Below, one piece after another: positions 22,131 to 33,565 of a stretch of 64,000 bases of DNA. Each line of letters opens with the position of its first letter. Position 1 is the first letter of the stretch. The notes below the pieces were generated by a model. The model ran no database searches and was not told where the DNA came from. It saw only the letters and a list, made by a program, of their open reading frames with translations. A program made the position numbers and the translations under genes. This DNA is from Phascolomyces articulosus (lineage: Eukaryota; Mucoromycota; Mucoromycetes; Mucorales; Lichtheimiaceae), in contig JAIXMP010000029.1 of assembly GCA_025677815.1 (NCBI GenBank), positions 558,001 to 622,000 on the forward strand, written 5' to 3'.

Positions 22131-23375
22131 GAAAAGTCTATGAAACAAAACCAACAGCGAAAAAAGTGGGGCTGAAAAAAAAAAGCCGTTATAAAATGAC
22201 ATTTGTTTTTCCAATAAGGAAAAAAAAAAAGAAAAGAGAAGAAAAAAAAATGGCGTCCTATTTATATTATTTTTTTGAGAATGACTGTTTTTCAATCCCC
22301 GCTATTTGTTGCTTTGCCTATGATTAGCCCTATTGCTTTTTTATATCCATTATTAAAAGTGTTGTATAGTATAAAGAACAGGATAAAGAAGTGTAAAGAA
22401 GTAGGGTTTTGCATGAAGTAGTAGTATTAGTAAAAATGACAGGTGGCACAACTCCGAAGAAGTGTGGAGCCTTATTTGGTGGTACCAAATGAAAAAAAGA
22501 GGGGTAATTGTTTCTCAGAAAAAAAAATACTCAAGCACCACCGTTGAGTACAAGTTGTATTTTTTTTTTTTTTTGGGACCGAAACCAGATGGTCTTGTTT
22601 ATTGATGGAGATCCCAATGATTATCTATTAGAATAAACACGATCACGATCAAGGTGTTTTTTTAAAAAAAAAATGCCATTCTATTTTTAGTCTTTCATAT
22701 AATACTTGAAAGAATCATGAAACAAACAACAGTTTGTCGTCAACATTACTTAAGTCGATAATAATAAACAAAAACACTCCATGTACGTTTATTAAAATGT
22801 TTTATTAAATTATTTTTATATACATATCAAGATATTACTAAATCCAAACCAGTTTGTTGCATGTATCCATAGAGTGCGAAAAATAGACCAGCACCAGATG
22901 ATATTTTTTTAAAAAAAACCATCCATGTTTTTGATCGTTTCGGTCATTGTAAATATTAAATAGAGTAAATTTCATAATTATAGAATAAAGGGAAAAAAAT
23001 ATTTGGCATGTTCGTCAGATCTAATCCTTTATAGAAATTAAAGCAAACTACTCATATTCATCTATAGATTCATAGGTTACCTATAAACGCAATGATTATT
23101 ATTATAATTCAGTCAACTTTGGCGTAACTAATAAGTTCTTGTATAATAGAATCGTTAAAAAAACAGTAGTAAATAATAAATTACCTTTTGATATATACAA
23201 GCTTCATCATTTACGATTTGACATGACTGACCATGAATAATTTTGCATTGATATGTATTTTTTTTGTCAAGAGGAGAGTGCTGTTTGACTCGCTTTGTTG
23301 TTATTATTGTTTATACATCCAAACGAAATTTAAGTAAAACATTTTCTTTTCTATGTTTATGAATTTTTTTTAAAT

Positions 23376-24304
23376 ATGCCACGCGATACAAAAAAACCAA
23401 AAGCAACCATAACCCATTCACCTTATTTTATTAATAACAAGAACAATGACACGATCAAAAAGATAAAAGAAAATAAATATACTCATCCAAATGACATGCC
23501 AGTGCCAGACAATATTGATTACGACTTAAAAGTTTTATTTGTTGGTATTAATCCTGGTCTCATGAGTGCAGCCAAAGGACATCATTTTGCTGGACCCACC
23601 AATCACTTTTGGCCATGTCTCTCTGCAAGTGGTAAGAAAAAAAAAAGATATTACACTTCATACCAAGAAGAATATATATATATATATATATATATAATGT
23701 AACGCAAGAAAGAAAAAAAACTGATGTGATCTATATATATAAAAAGGACTCGTTGATAAAACAGTAACCTTTTATGATGATATCAATCTTCCAACACTTT
23801 ACCGACTTGGTATCACCAATTTGACGATGAGATCATCACAAAAAGCATCGGATTTAACACTAAAAGAACAACGTAAAGGGATTCCCATACTCACGGCGAA
23901 ATTCCGAAAATATCGACCCAAAGTTGCTTGTTTTGTGGGTAAAGGGATATATGAAATTTATATGGGTGAAAAATGTAAACAAATGGGATTACAAACCAAA
24001 ATAATACCATGGAATGATAATGATGATGATCCTAAAGATAAAGAATCAACACAATTATTTGTTATGCCAAGTACAAGTGGTATTGTATCAGCTTATCAAA
24101 AACCTGACAAGATAAAGTAAGATATTATCGATCATCATCTTTTTACTACTACTACTATTATTGTCTATGATAATAATAATAGATAATAACATGATATAAA
24201 ATGATAGGTTTTTTCAACAACTTTGTCAAGTTGTTAATAAAAGATTACAAGAAGAAACAAACTATTCTTCCAAGTCAAGTAATTTAACACCATGTGTTCC
24301 TTAG
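23376..24304 (+). CDS. TDG: G/T(U)-mismatch DNA glycosylase, TDG/Mug family
   Basis: Three exons (23376-23631, 23747-24116, 24208-24304) give 240 residues. The catalytic motif GINPGLM carries the Asn that activates water in TDG/Mug enzymes, followed by KGHHFAGPTNHFW, closely matching TDG. LYRLGITNL and the late motif VMPSTSG (the minor-groove wedge loop) are also present. The enzyme flips out T or U opposite G and cuts the glycosidic bond, starting base excision repair in the nucleus. The N-terminal ~45 residues are basic and probably disordered. Intron 1 contains an AT dinucleotide tract. It is shorter than vertebrate TDG and lacks the long terminal extensions, like other fungal members. Confidence 0.94.
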
Positions 24305-24639
24305 TGAGTTGATTTTTTACCTCAGTACGAAGAAAGAAGAAGATGGGATTTTCTGCTAAAAGAAGTTTGTGTAACATTACTCCCAGTTCTGATATGCTTA
24401 TGGGTCATAGAAAGTCTTTTATAATAAAATGACAATAAAAAAATATAAAGTGGACTTGAACTCTCTCACTCTCTCCCTCTCTGCCACACACACACAAACA
24501 CATACACAAACAACTACTTCTTTTTCCTTCTCCACTCCCGGTTTATATAAAATCTAACTTTTTTCTTCTTCTCTTCTTCCTTTTTCCCCCTCCCCTTTTT
24601 TTTATTACTTTTTTTTCTTTCTATTTTTAATATATAAAG
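24305..24639. other. Intergenic, promoter of the amino-acid transporter
   Basis: 335 bp separate the glycosylase stop from the transporter start. Bases 24455-24630 are strongly pyrimidine-rich on + (CTCTCT runs, CACACA, then T/C tracts), a common feature of fungal promoters just upstream of the start codon. No gene. Confidence 0.6.
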
Positions 24640-27121
24640 ATGGCTCGTGGACGAGATCATCTTTTACTAAAAGACGATGATGAGTCTAAAAGGGGATTAT
24701 TGGAACGACATTCAGAAGACTCGGACGCAGAAGAAATAATAAACCATACCAATGTCCAAGTAGACAGTGATACCACTTTATTAAATAACAACAGTACAAC
24801 GGCCATTGTCAATAAACTCGAAATAGCTGATTCCGCGACAGCCACGACTGAATATTATGCAGCATTAGAAGTCGATGACAGTGAAATGGCATTGTTACCA
24901 AGACATAGTATGGATAGACGACGACTTTTACAAGATAATAGTGACGATGAAGATTATCATGGAAATAGTGAAAGGGCAGATACTTCTTATCGATTACCTA
25001 ATGAAGGTGGTTCTGTTTTTGCAAGTTTTGTAAGTCCATATTATTATTATTATTTCTCTCTCAAGTGAAAGTCAAGATGAAAGGGGGCGAGGTATGTCCT
25101 ATTTATATATGGAATTTACTCACACAAAACAAATATTTGTAAAGTAGTTAAATATGTCCAATAGTATTATCGGTGCTGGTATCATTGGTCTTCCATTCGC
25201 CTTTAAAGAAGCTGTAAGTTTTTTATTTTATTTCATTGTCAAATCACCATCAAAACAAATACTCTATTTTTTCTTATATTTCTAAAAACCTTTTTACATA
25301 TATATATTAGGGTTTTGTAATGGGTTTTGTATGTCTCATTATTGTTACTATTCTTGTTGGTAAGCTTATATTATATAGAGAGAGAGAGGGAAAAAAAAGA
25401 AAGGAAATGGGAAATGGTTTATTATTTATGCTAAATGTCTGACATTTTTTTTATATGTTATTTTTTTAAAAAAACAATAGATTGGACCGTGCGTCTACTC
25501 ATATATAATGGAAAATTATCTGGGCGATCCAATTATCAAGACTTGATGGAACATGCATTTGGACGTGCAGGTTTATTAAGTATTTCAATAGCTCAATTTG
25601 CATTTGCTTTTGGAGGTAAACATAATTTCTTACTGTAACCTATAGGAATAAACAAAAAAAGGAACAAGAGGTTGGAGGGGGAAAGATTATTATTATTATT
25701 ACTTCGATGGATGATGCAATATTAAAATTACTTTATATATATATATATATATTCTATTAGGCATGTGTGCTTATTGTGTTATTATTGGTAAGTGATTATC
25801 TCATTTCATTCATGTAAAATTCTATCGCTTTATATATATATATATCATGGATTGACAGAAAATAAATATATGAGTTTATTGATGATTATTATTATTTTTT
25901 CTACCTTTCAGGTGATACGATTCCTCACGTGTTTCGATCGCTTATACCCAATATTGATGATATTCCGGTTGTATGGATCTTTGGTAATCGAAGATTATGT
26001 ATTACCTTTTTCACAACTTTGATTGCTTATCCATTATCACTTTATCGTGATATGTCAAAATTGGCAAAAACAAGTGGATTAGCATTAATCACAATTATTG
26101 TGATTTGTGTGAGTGTGGCTATAGAAGGTCCTAAAATGCCTTCCGATATTCGTGGTAATCCAGATTTACGATTTAGTTTTGCCAATGATGAATTAATTCA
26201 AGCGATTGCTGTTATTAGTTTTGGTAAGCAAAAGAGAAATTTATCTAGTTTTTGTACAAATTCTCATCCCTACACATCATTCCTTAACAAAAAAAAAATT
26301 CTATTTCTATATAGCATTTGTATGTCATCATAATAGTTTTATGATTTTTGGTTCATTACGTCAACCTACTATGAATCGATTTGCCAGAGTCACCCATTAT
26401 AGCATGACACTTTCTTTTGTGACATGTACTGTACTTGCAGTATCCGGTTATTTAGTGTTCACTGATGAAACAGCAGGTATATATATATATATATATATTT
26501 CACTTATATATTGGAAATAAAAGGATATGTGGGATAAGATATATACTAAATGCGTGTTATTCATTCCTATAGGCAATATTCTTAACAACTTTCCACCCGA
26601 TAATGTTTTAATTAATGTTGCACGATTAGCATTTGGTATTAATATGTTTACAACATTACCTTTAGAAGCTTTTGTTTGTCGTGAGGTAATAAGGAAAAAA
26701 AAAGAAACAATGTAAAATTTTGTACATTATATGGAAGAAAGTTTGATATTAAAAAAAAAACCAACCAATTTATTAGGTTCTCGAAACATTATTTTGGCCA
26801 ACAGCACCATATAATACATTTCGTCATGCAACATTGACAACAGTGCTTACACTTATTCCATTGGTTATTTCATTATTAACATGTAACCTTGGTATTGTTT
26901 TGGAATTAACTGGAGGATTTTCAGCTACCATGTTAGCTTATATATTACCCCCTTTAAGTTATCTCAAATTATCAAAAGATGGTTTATGGAAATTGAACAA
27001 AATTCCATATTGGTTTTTATTAATATTTGGTATGGTTGTGATGATATTCAGTACATTCTTTAGTATTCAAAAGGTTGTATTGGGTAAAACATCAGAACAA
27101 GGTGCAACGTGTGATTTGTAA
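24640..27121 (+). CDS. Amino-acid transporter, AAAP family (vacuolar AVT/SLC38-like)
   Basis: Nine exons (24640-25029, 25148-25213, 25311-25359, 25481-25615, 25761-25787, 25912-26223, 26315-26476, 26573-26685, 26777-27121) join in phase to 532 residues. Residues 1-~130 are a hydrophilic acidic cytosolic tail, including a dileucine-like segment (ALLPRHS) that could direct sorting. The membrane core starts with LNMSNSIIGAGIIGLPFAFK, the hallmark of the Aa_trans fold, and contains about eleven hydrophobic helices. AFVCHHNSFMIFGSL is the conserved helix 7-8 block of SLC38/Avt proteins. The family moves neutral or acidic amino acids across the vacuolar membrane with protons. The tiny exon 5 (27 nt) is needed to keep the frame. 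The substrate cannot be told from sequence. Confidence 0.93.
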
Positions 27122-27610
27122 TAATAACAACAAATATATATAATAATAATAATGACGATAATAATATCTCTCTATCTCTTTTTTTCTCGTTCTTTTTTTC
27201 TCACTTTTTTTGTATAAAATAAAAACCTATATATCAAAAAAAACAAACCCACTCCATCTTTTTTTTCTCAATATAAACTTGCGTAATAGTGGCAAAAGGG
27301 GGGGGATGATTTAGTTCTTTTTTTAAAAAAATCACTCATGGGCATAATGGTCATGGAATATTAATAAATCGTACATCGTTTATGTTGGCATAGTAACAAA
27401 AAATAAAAAAATTAAAAAATTGTTGTCAAGGTAGGTAGGAGGGAGGCAGAGATACAGAGAAGCTTTTTTTTTTTTTTATAAAATGAGAATATCTGGAGGC
27501 TTGTGACTATTGAACAACCCAATTTTTTTTTCGCCCGCAAAGAAAAAAAAAAAATTTTACAGCGACCATAGTGAAAAGCTCCCTCTCTCTCTCTCTTTCT
27601 GTTAAAAACG
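27122..27610. other. Intergenic, promoter of eS19 gene
   Basis: About 490 bp hold the transporter 3' end and the eS19 promoter. There is a T7A7 junction near 27321-27334, a homopolymer-rich stretch (27460-27560) and a CTCTCT tract just before the start codon. No gene seen on either strand. Confidence 0.6.
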
Positions 27611-28477
27611 ATGCCCGGTATCACTGTCAAGGACGTCAACGCCCACGGTAAACAATTTATTTATTTTTTCAATCCAATACACCATTATCAACAACAGCAA
27701 CAAAAAAAAAGACGTCTCAACAAAAAAAAAACATTTCATGGAACGAGCAATGGAAAATAATTAACATTTATAATGAACAGATTTCATCAAGGCTTATGCT
27801 GCCTATTTGAAGCGTACTGGTAAGCTCGAAGTTCCCAAGTGGGTCGACATTGTTAAGACCGGTACTTTCAAGGAATTGGCTCCCTATGACCCTGACTGGT
27901 ACTTTGTTCGTGCCGGTAAGTTATTTTTTTTAATTCATTTATATTACAATTAAAAATAATATATATTAGAGAAATATTTATAGTGGTAAATAATAATAAT
28001 AATAATAATAATACTGATAATTTTTTTTGATCCTTTTATAAAATAAATAGCTTCCGTCGCTCGTCACATCTACATCCGTAAGAGTGTTGGTGTTGGTGCT
28101 TTGAACAAGGTTCATGGTGGTCGTGTCAACCGTGGTTCCCGTCCTTCTCACCACGTCAATGCTTCTGGCTCTGTTAACCGTAAGGTTCTTCAATCCCTCG
28201 AGAAGATTGGTGTCTTGGAAGCTGATAAGAAGGGGTAAAGTTTTATGGTTTTTTTTTTTTGGAAAGAGTAAAAAAAAAAGGTGTTCAAACGAAGTGTTGG
28301 GAGGAATGGGTTTTTGGGGATCCTATACTTATATATATATATATATATATAAACATACATTAATATGCAATGATTTTATGATTTATTTATTATTCTAGTG
28401 GTCGTCGTATCACTCAAGATGGTCAACGTGATTTGGATCGTATTGCCATGACTCTTGTTGATGAAGACGATGAATAA
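27611..28477 (+). CDS. RPS19: 40S ribosomal protein eS19
   Basis: Four exons (27611-27647, 27781-27915, 28051-28234, 28399-28477) encode 144 residues, standard for eS19. Signature segments are [58 protein letters not shown] and the end [16 protein letters not shown]. It is needed for late 40S maturation. Exons are clearly GC-richer and favour C-ending codons, as in the eS7 gene. The third intron contains a (TA)n tract. Confidence 0.98.
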
Positions 28478-28668
28478 ATATCATGTAATAAAAAAAGCAA
28501 AAAAGAAAAAACTTTTTTTTAATGGATTGGTTTTCTTTTTTATTACACCTCTTTTTTTTATCTATTTTCTTCTCTTTATGTATACACACAATTCACTTCT
28601 TTGTATTTACAACATATATATAAAAAAAAAGTCCCAGCATCATATTTGTTTAAGGCGTCAAAAATAAG

Positions 28669-28702
<34 letters not shown>

Positions 28703-29086
28703 ATGTTTTTTTGAGGTATGATATTTTGTGTCTCCAAAAGAAAAACTTGCATTTTTATCAGAAAAAAAAAAGTTGTATTTACATTTTTTTAGTTTTGAGA
28801 TTTGGAGGAGGAAGGAGAGAGTGAAAAAAAATGAGGGAATATTAAAAGAAAACGTTACTAAAAATCAATAAGAAAGAAAGAAAAAACGGTATGTGTGTGT
28901 GTGTGTGTGTGTGTGTTTGAATAGTTAGAATTTCAACTAGAAAAATAAAAAAAAGAAGCTTTTACATTATGTACAAGGATATCAAAGAAAGTTGTTGCGC
29001 AAAAAAAAAAAAAAAAAAGAACTGATTATCTTTTTTTTTTCAAAGTAGTGTTATAAAGGGAAGGTTATATAAATATTATTATAAAT
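28478..29086. other. Convergent intergenic spacer with microsatellites
   Basis: About 600 bp lie between the stops of eS19 and the kinase. It contains (TA)n(TG)n at 28670-28705, a (GT)n run at 28890-28918 and an A run of 18 at 29001-29018. Both 3' untranslated regions should be here. No gene. Confidence 0.7.
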
Positions 29087-31317
29087 TTAATTGGCATCAG
29101 GGAATACACTTTTCACCAATTCACCAAGTTCAGATTGTTTAGCACATTGTAATTTGTTGGCAAGAATTAATTCTTTCAATTTCTATAAATGATTATTTTG
29201 GAGGGGGGCATTTAGCAAAAAATAAATAAATGATAAGGATTGATCATTTTCAATATATATATATATATATATAAAACTTACTGTTCGAACAGATTTTGCA
29301 TCAGGTCGACTATGACCTTCAAAATCAAGCATCCAACGTATCACACTGTTCATAGATGGAGATGGCTCAGTAAATGTAAATGTAGGAGGTTTTCCATAAA
29401 GGATTCGATAAAAGATTTGACGGGTATCATCAACATGATAAAGAGGTGGTACACGATCCATCATTTCAATCATTGTAATAGCTAATGACCATACGTCCAC
29501 ATTTTCTGTATAAGGTTCTTCAGCAATGACTTCAGGTGCCATCCACTATTAAAAACAGAGAGAGAGAAAGAGAATGATGAGAAAAAATATAACATTTTTT
29601 TTTCCTCTCCCCAATGATATTTTATAAGATATTTTACCTTTGCAGTGCCTAATCGTGCTCTGTTTGTTCGATTCAAAGGTGTAGCTAAACCAAAGTCAGC
29701 TGAAACATTATTAAAAAAAAAAGAGAAAAAAAAAGTTGTTTATGCATTAGTATACATATACATCATGCAGTCGTGTGTATGTGTGAGTGTGAGTGTGAAA
29801 TACATGGATACTATGTCATGAGAAAAAAAGGAAGAAATTCTTTTACCAAGTTTAACTTGACCATCTCTACCGAGAAGAATATTTTCACATTTCACATCGC
29901 GATGCATATAATTTTTGGAATGTAAGTAAATAAGACCTTCCAAAACCTATATATAAAATAATAATTATTAGTACTGATCGAGAATAATAATAAAAAAAAA
30001 GAGAGGGGGAAGAGGGTTAGGAATTTGAACGGCATTTTTTACCTCTCTTGCAATACGAATGGCCATGGCTTCTGAAAGACCTTTTGTTGTATTAAATAAT
30101 AAATTGAATACTGAACATTGCATCAATTCCATAGCCATCCATAAATCATGTTTCCACATGCCAGCTTCTTTAAGTTGAATTAAATTTGGATGATTAAAAC
30201 AACCCATGATACGTAATTCTCTTAAAACATAAGTATGATGGTTTCTGTCGTGATCTTCGATAAGACATCGTTTGATAGCCACCTGACCTTTATTCGATGG
30301 TAAATTCTGTCTTGATGCTCGAACCACGGCCCCATTCGCACTAAAAAAATTCATTTAGAAAAATTTAATTTGTTTTTTTTAAAATATATATATATATATA
30401 TCTATATATATACTTACCCACTACCAATTCTTGACATACCCACATAATGTTTATGTGGATTTGCTTCCATCAATTTTGATCGTGGTAATACTTTACGCAT
30501 TTTATTTTGAAATTCAGGATGTAATATTTTTTTAGTTCGAGTAGTTTGTGATGATGTAATAGGTGGTGGAAGTGGAACAATATCTGGTACACGACCCACA
30601 GGAATCCAAGGTCGCTTTAATTCGTTGAAAAATCATGCAACAAGTTAGAAAAAAAATGGATTGAATATGCAACTGATTTCGTGAAAGGATTTGATCATTT
30701 TTGTTTGTTTATATTTATGTTATTTTTTTTTGTTACTTACAGTAATTTTAGGAGGAACCATTGTCTTTTTTTGATTATCGACGTGGTTATTATTATTATT
30801 ATTTATGTTGTTGTTGTTGTTGATATTATTATTACTATTGTTGTTATTATTATTACTATTGATATTTCGTTTATCTTGTTGTTGTATTTGTTGACGTCGT
30901 TTCCATGCTTCTTCAATAATATCTGGCATTTGCCATCTACCAGGACTTCGCCATGGTACCTGATAAAAATGAATAAATATTCATCATCCAAAAAAAAAAA
31001 AAGAGGAAGAAAAAAAAATGGTCGATCACCGGATCACTCCGTAACTTTACCTTTTTGGCGGGTCCAGGGGTTGTACCAACAGTACTTACAGCAATAGCAA
31101 CGGCAGTAGCAGCAGCACCTATAGAATGTTTTGATTGAAGTTGTTTTACAGTAGTAACACCCGTTAAACTTTCTCTTTTTAATGATTTCGGGGATGACAC
31201 CGAGAATGAATTCGTTGAAGAACGTGCGCGTGACCATGTACTTGTCGGGGAAGCAGAAGGTGGCGGTGTTCGTTGTTGTAATGGCTGTTTCTCAAAACTC
31301 TCTGTTGGCATGCCCAT
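29087..31317 (-). CDS. STE20/PAK-like serine/threonine protein kinase
   Basis: Eight exons, complement(31051-31317, 30741-30959, 30418-30614, 30043-30340, 29847-29946, 29638-29699, 29282-29545, 29087-29182), encode 500 residues. The N-terminal ~190 residues are low complexity with Pro, Ser and a long Asn run. The kinase core has the glycine loop IGSGANGAVV (split by an intron), the lysine in [24 protein letters not shown] (split), TAKWMAPEVI and [13 protein letters not shown]. All catalytic residues are present, so it should be active. The HRDVKCEN and GT.KWMAPE patterns fit the STE20/PAK group. No CRIB (Cdc42/Rac-binding) motif is visible in the N-terminus, so it is not a canonical PAK and may be a STE20 relative regulated otherwise. 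Confidence 0.92.
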
Positions 31318-32418
31318 GATGAAAAAAAAAAGGTTATTTAAAAAAAAAAAAGAGGGCAAGTGATGAGAAAGTTAATGAAAGAAGTAAAAAGTAATTTTAT
31401 ATATATATATATTTATAAATATATAAAGAGAAAAAAAGTATGAGTATGAATATATTTATATATATATATATATAAATATATATATAAAAGAGAGAGAGAG
31501 AAAGAGAAAGAGAGAAAGAAAACGGACTAAAAAAACTGTGTTGTATGTGTATGTGGCGTATTTTTACTTGGGAAAAAAAAAGTAAATGTGTGAAAAAAAA
31601 ACAGAGTTTATCAAAAGGACTAAAAAAGAGAGACTCTATGCAAAAAGAAAAAGAGAAAAAAAAAGAGAGAGAAAGGATACATTTATTATATGTTATTTAT
31701 ATAATTATTATAACCATAAACTCCTTCTTTAAACTTATCTTTTTATTTTACTATATAACTATAACCATTACTACCACTAATTCTACCATTTCTACTACAA
31801 CTGCTACTACTAACCCTAATACTATTACTTATTACTATTACTTATTACTATGACTTATGATTATGTATATGAATATAATTATTATTATAAAGAAGATCAT
31901 AGATGATACTCTCTAATTCAATTCCCTTTCAATTCATCTATCCGAACTCAATTATATCCAACTTGCATTAAGTAACCGATTTTTTTTTAGACTTTTTAGT
32001 GTGTTTCAATAGATGTGTTACCAAAGGTCCCACTCGTTTTTTTTTTCATGGGCCATCCAATCAATCATCAGTAAAGAATGGGAACACAAAAGGTCAAAAG
32101 GTCGTCGGGGGAGGGGAAGAAGGATATATGATAGAGATTGGTGGGGAAAAAAAAAAATACAAGAGTAATACAACGAATAGCACTTTTTTTTATAAGTTCT
32201 CCGCCGGGTTGACCAATTCCGTTCTTATAATAAAGTGATGCTTTGATAAGTGAAGTTTTTCGTACTACTATCTTTTGTGCTGCAGGGCTCAATTTCTCAA
32301 TTAAGAATTTTGTTTTTTTAAGAATTGAAACAACTTCTTCTATCATCCTTTTCTTCAACTTTTTACTTTTTTATTTTATTTCATTGAATAGTAATTATCA
32401 TTGGTATATTCATCTATT

Positions 32419-32456
<38 letters not shown>

Positions 32457-33565
32457 AAGTAAGATGTAGATCATTGATTATGCATAATAATATATACTAA
32501 CATATTTCGTCAATGAACAACAACAACAACAATGCGTTCATATTATATATATATATATTATGAATTGTTATCATTATTAAATCTTTCTAATTATTATCAT
32601 TATTATTATAAACCTTGTATCTTTTTTTATTCGCTAAATGGCATCATTTATTATTATATGTCTTACAAGAATTAATGTATATTTTTTTTAAAGTGATATA
32701 CAACCGAGAGTGATAAAAAGGGGAGAAAGGGGGGGAGAGAGAGAAAGGCAAGGATTACTAAATAGGATAATACCTTAAATGCAACATCACTAAAAACACG
32801 ATAATTTCAATGATCTTATTTGAACGATGTACTATTATGATGATTTGCCATTTGATAAAAAAAAAACATTCAATTTTTGTACAATGTGAAACCTAAAAGC
32901 ATCGATAAATGGTCATTACCTTCTCGTACAAAAAAGCAACAACAACAACAACAACAATAGAGATCATAGAAGGATCATCCCCTTTTCTTCTTCCTTCATT
33001 CCCCTACTTTTCCTACTTCTCCCCCCCTTCTGTCCTTTTGTTGCAAAAACCCATTCATTTATTCAGGAACACTTTTAAGATAAACATTCAAACAAAAAAA
33101 AAAACTGCTACTAGAAATGATCGATCATGCTTTCCTTTTTTGCTCCATTGTTGTTTGTTTAAATATGTTAATAGCCCAGTATTAGACACATTATTTACAA
33201 TTTGTATATATTTTTATATTTTTTTTGAGTATATATATATATATATATATATTGTAAATGAGTGTGTATATATGTGCATGTGTATATGTGTGTGAGTAAG
33301 TGAGTGAAGAGTGTGTCTGCAAATTTGTTATTAATATATAGACAGAGAGAGAAAAAAATGAAGCAATAATAATGGATTTGTATGTGTGCAAAAAAAAAAA
33401 AAAAAAGAAAAAGAGGTATGATTTCATATATATAAACATCAATGATATTTTGTGTGATGTATGAGAAAGAGAGATGTGACATATTGTACAAAAGAAGTGT
33501 AAACCAGAAAAGATTATTTTATATTGATTTCATTTTCATTTCTTTTTTTTTTTTGAAGTACATAT
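31318..33565. other. 2.2 kb intergenic region rich in simple repeats
   Basis: This lies upstream of the kinase and downstream of the Asn-rich gene. It contains (TA)n at 31395-31410, 31455-31485 and 32420-32450, (GA)n at 31490-31525, (AT)n near 32545-32560, GTGTGA tracts at 33230-33320 and long A runs. A possible coding fragment at about 32187-32358 on the minus strand is listed separately. I found nothing else that looks like a gene. Confidence 0.6.
32187..32358 (-). pseudogene. Possible orphan exon, weakly like mitochondrial ATP synthase subunit g
   Basis: The minus strand is open with normal protein composition for about 57 codons (KKRMIEEVVSILKK..., then KLSPAAQKIVVRK, then SLIKASLYYKNG). 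The pattern of a basic amphipathic helix followed by Ala-Ser-X-Tyr-Tyr recalls the N-terminal part of subunit g (Atp20). I found no matching membrane-helix exon downstream and no clean splice donor, so if related it is a fragment. The resemblance is from memory and weak. Confidence 0.2.

Larger units (their letters stand above)
20053..23375. other. 3.3 kb gene-poor region with palindromes and a possible RNA gene
   Basis: There is no protein gene I can support between eS7 and the DNA glycosylase. Separate entries describe an inverted repeat (20687-20742), paired ACGCGT sites (21632-21652), poly-T/poly-A palindromes and a locally GC-rich structured block (21945-22130). Open frames at 20389-20658, 20828-21058 and 21251-21442 have no codon or domain signature. 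It is too large to be only the promoters of the two flanking genes. Confidence 0.6.

Noticed and set aside
22437..22493. 18-codon ORF (MTGGTTPKKC...)
   Set aside because: Too short to support, with no partner features; open frames of this size are expected by chance.
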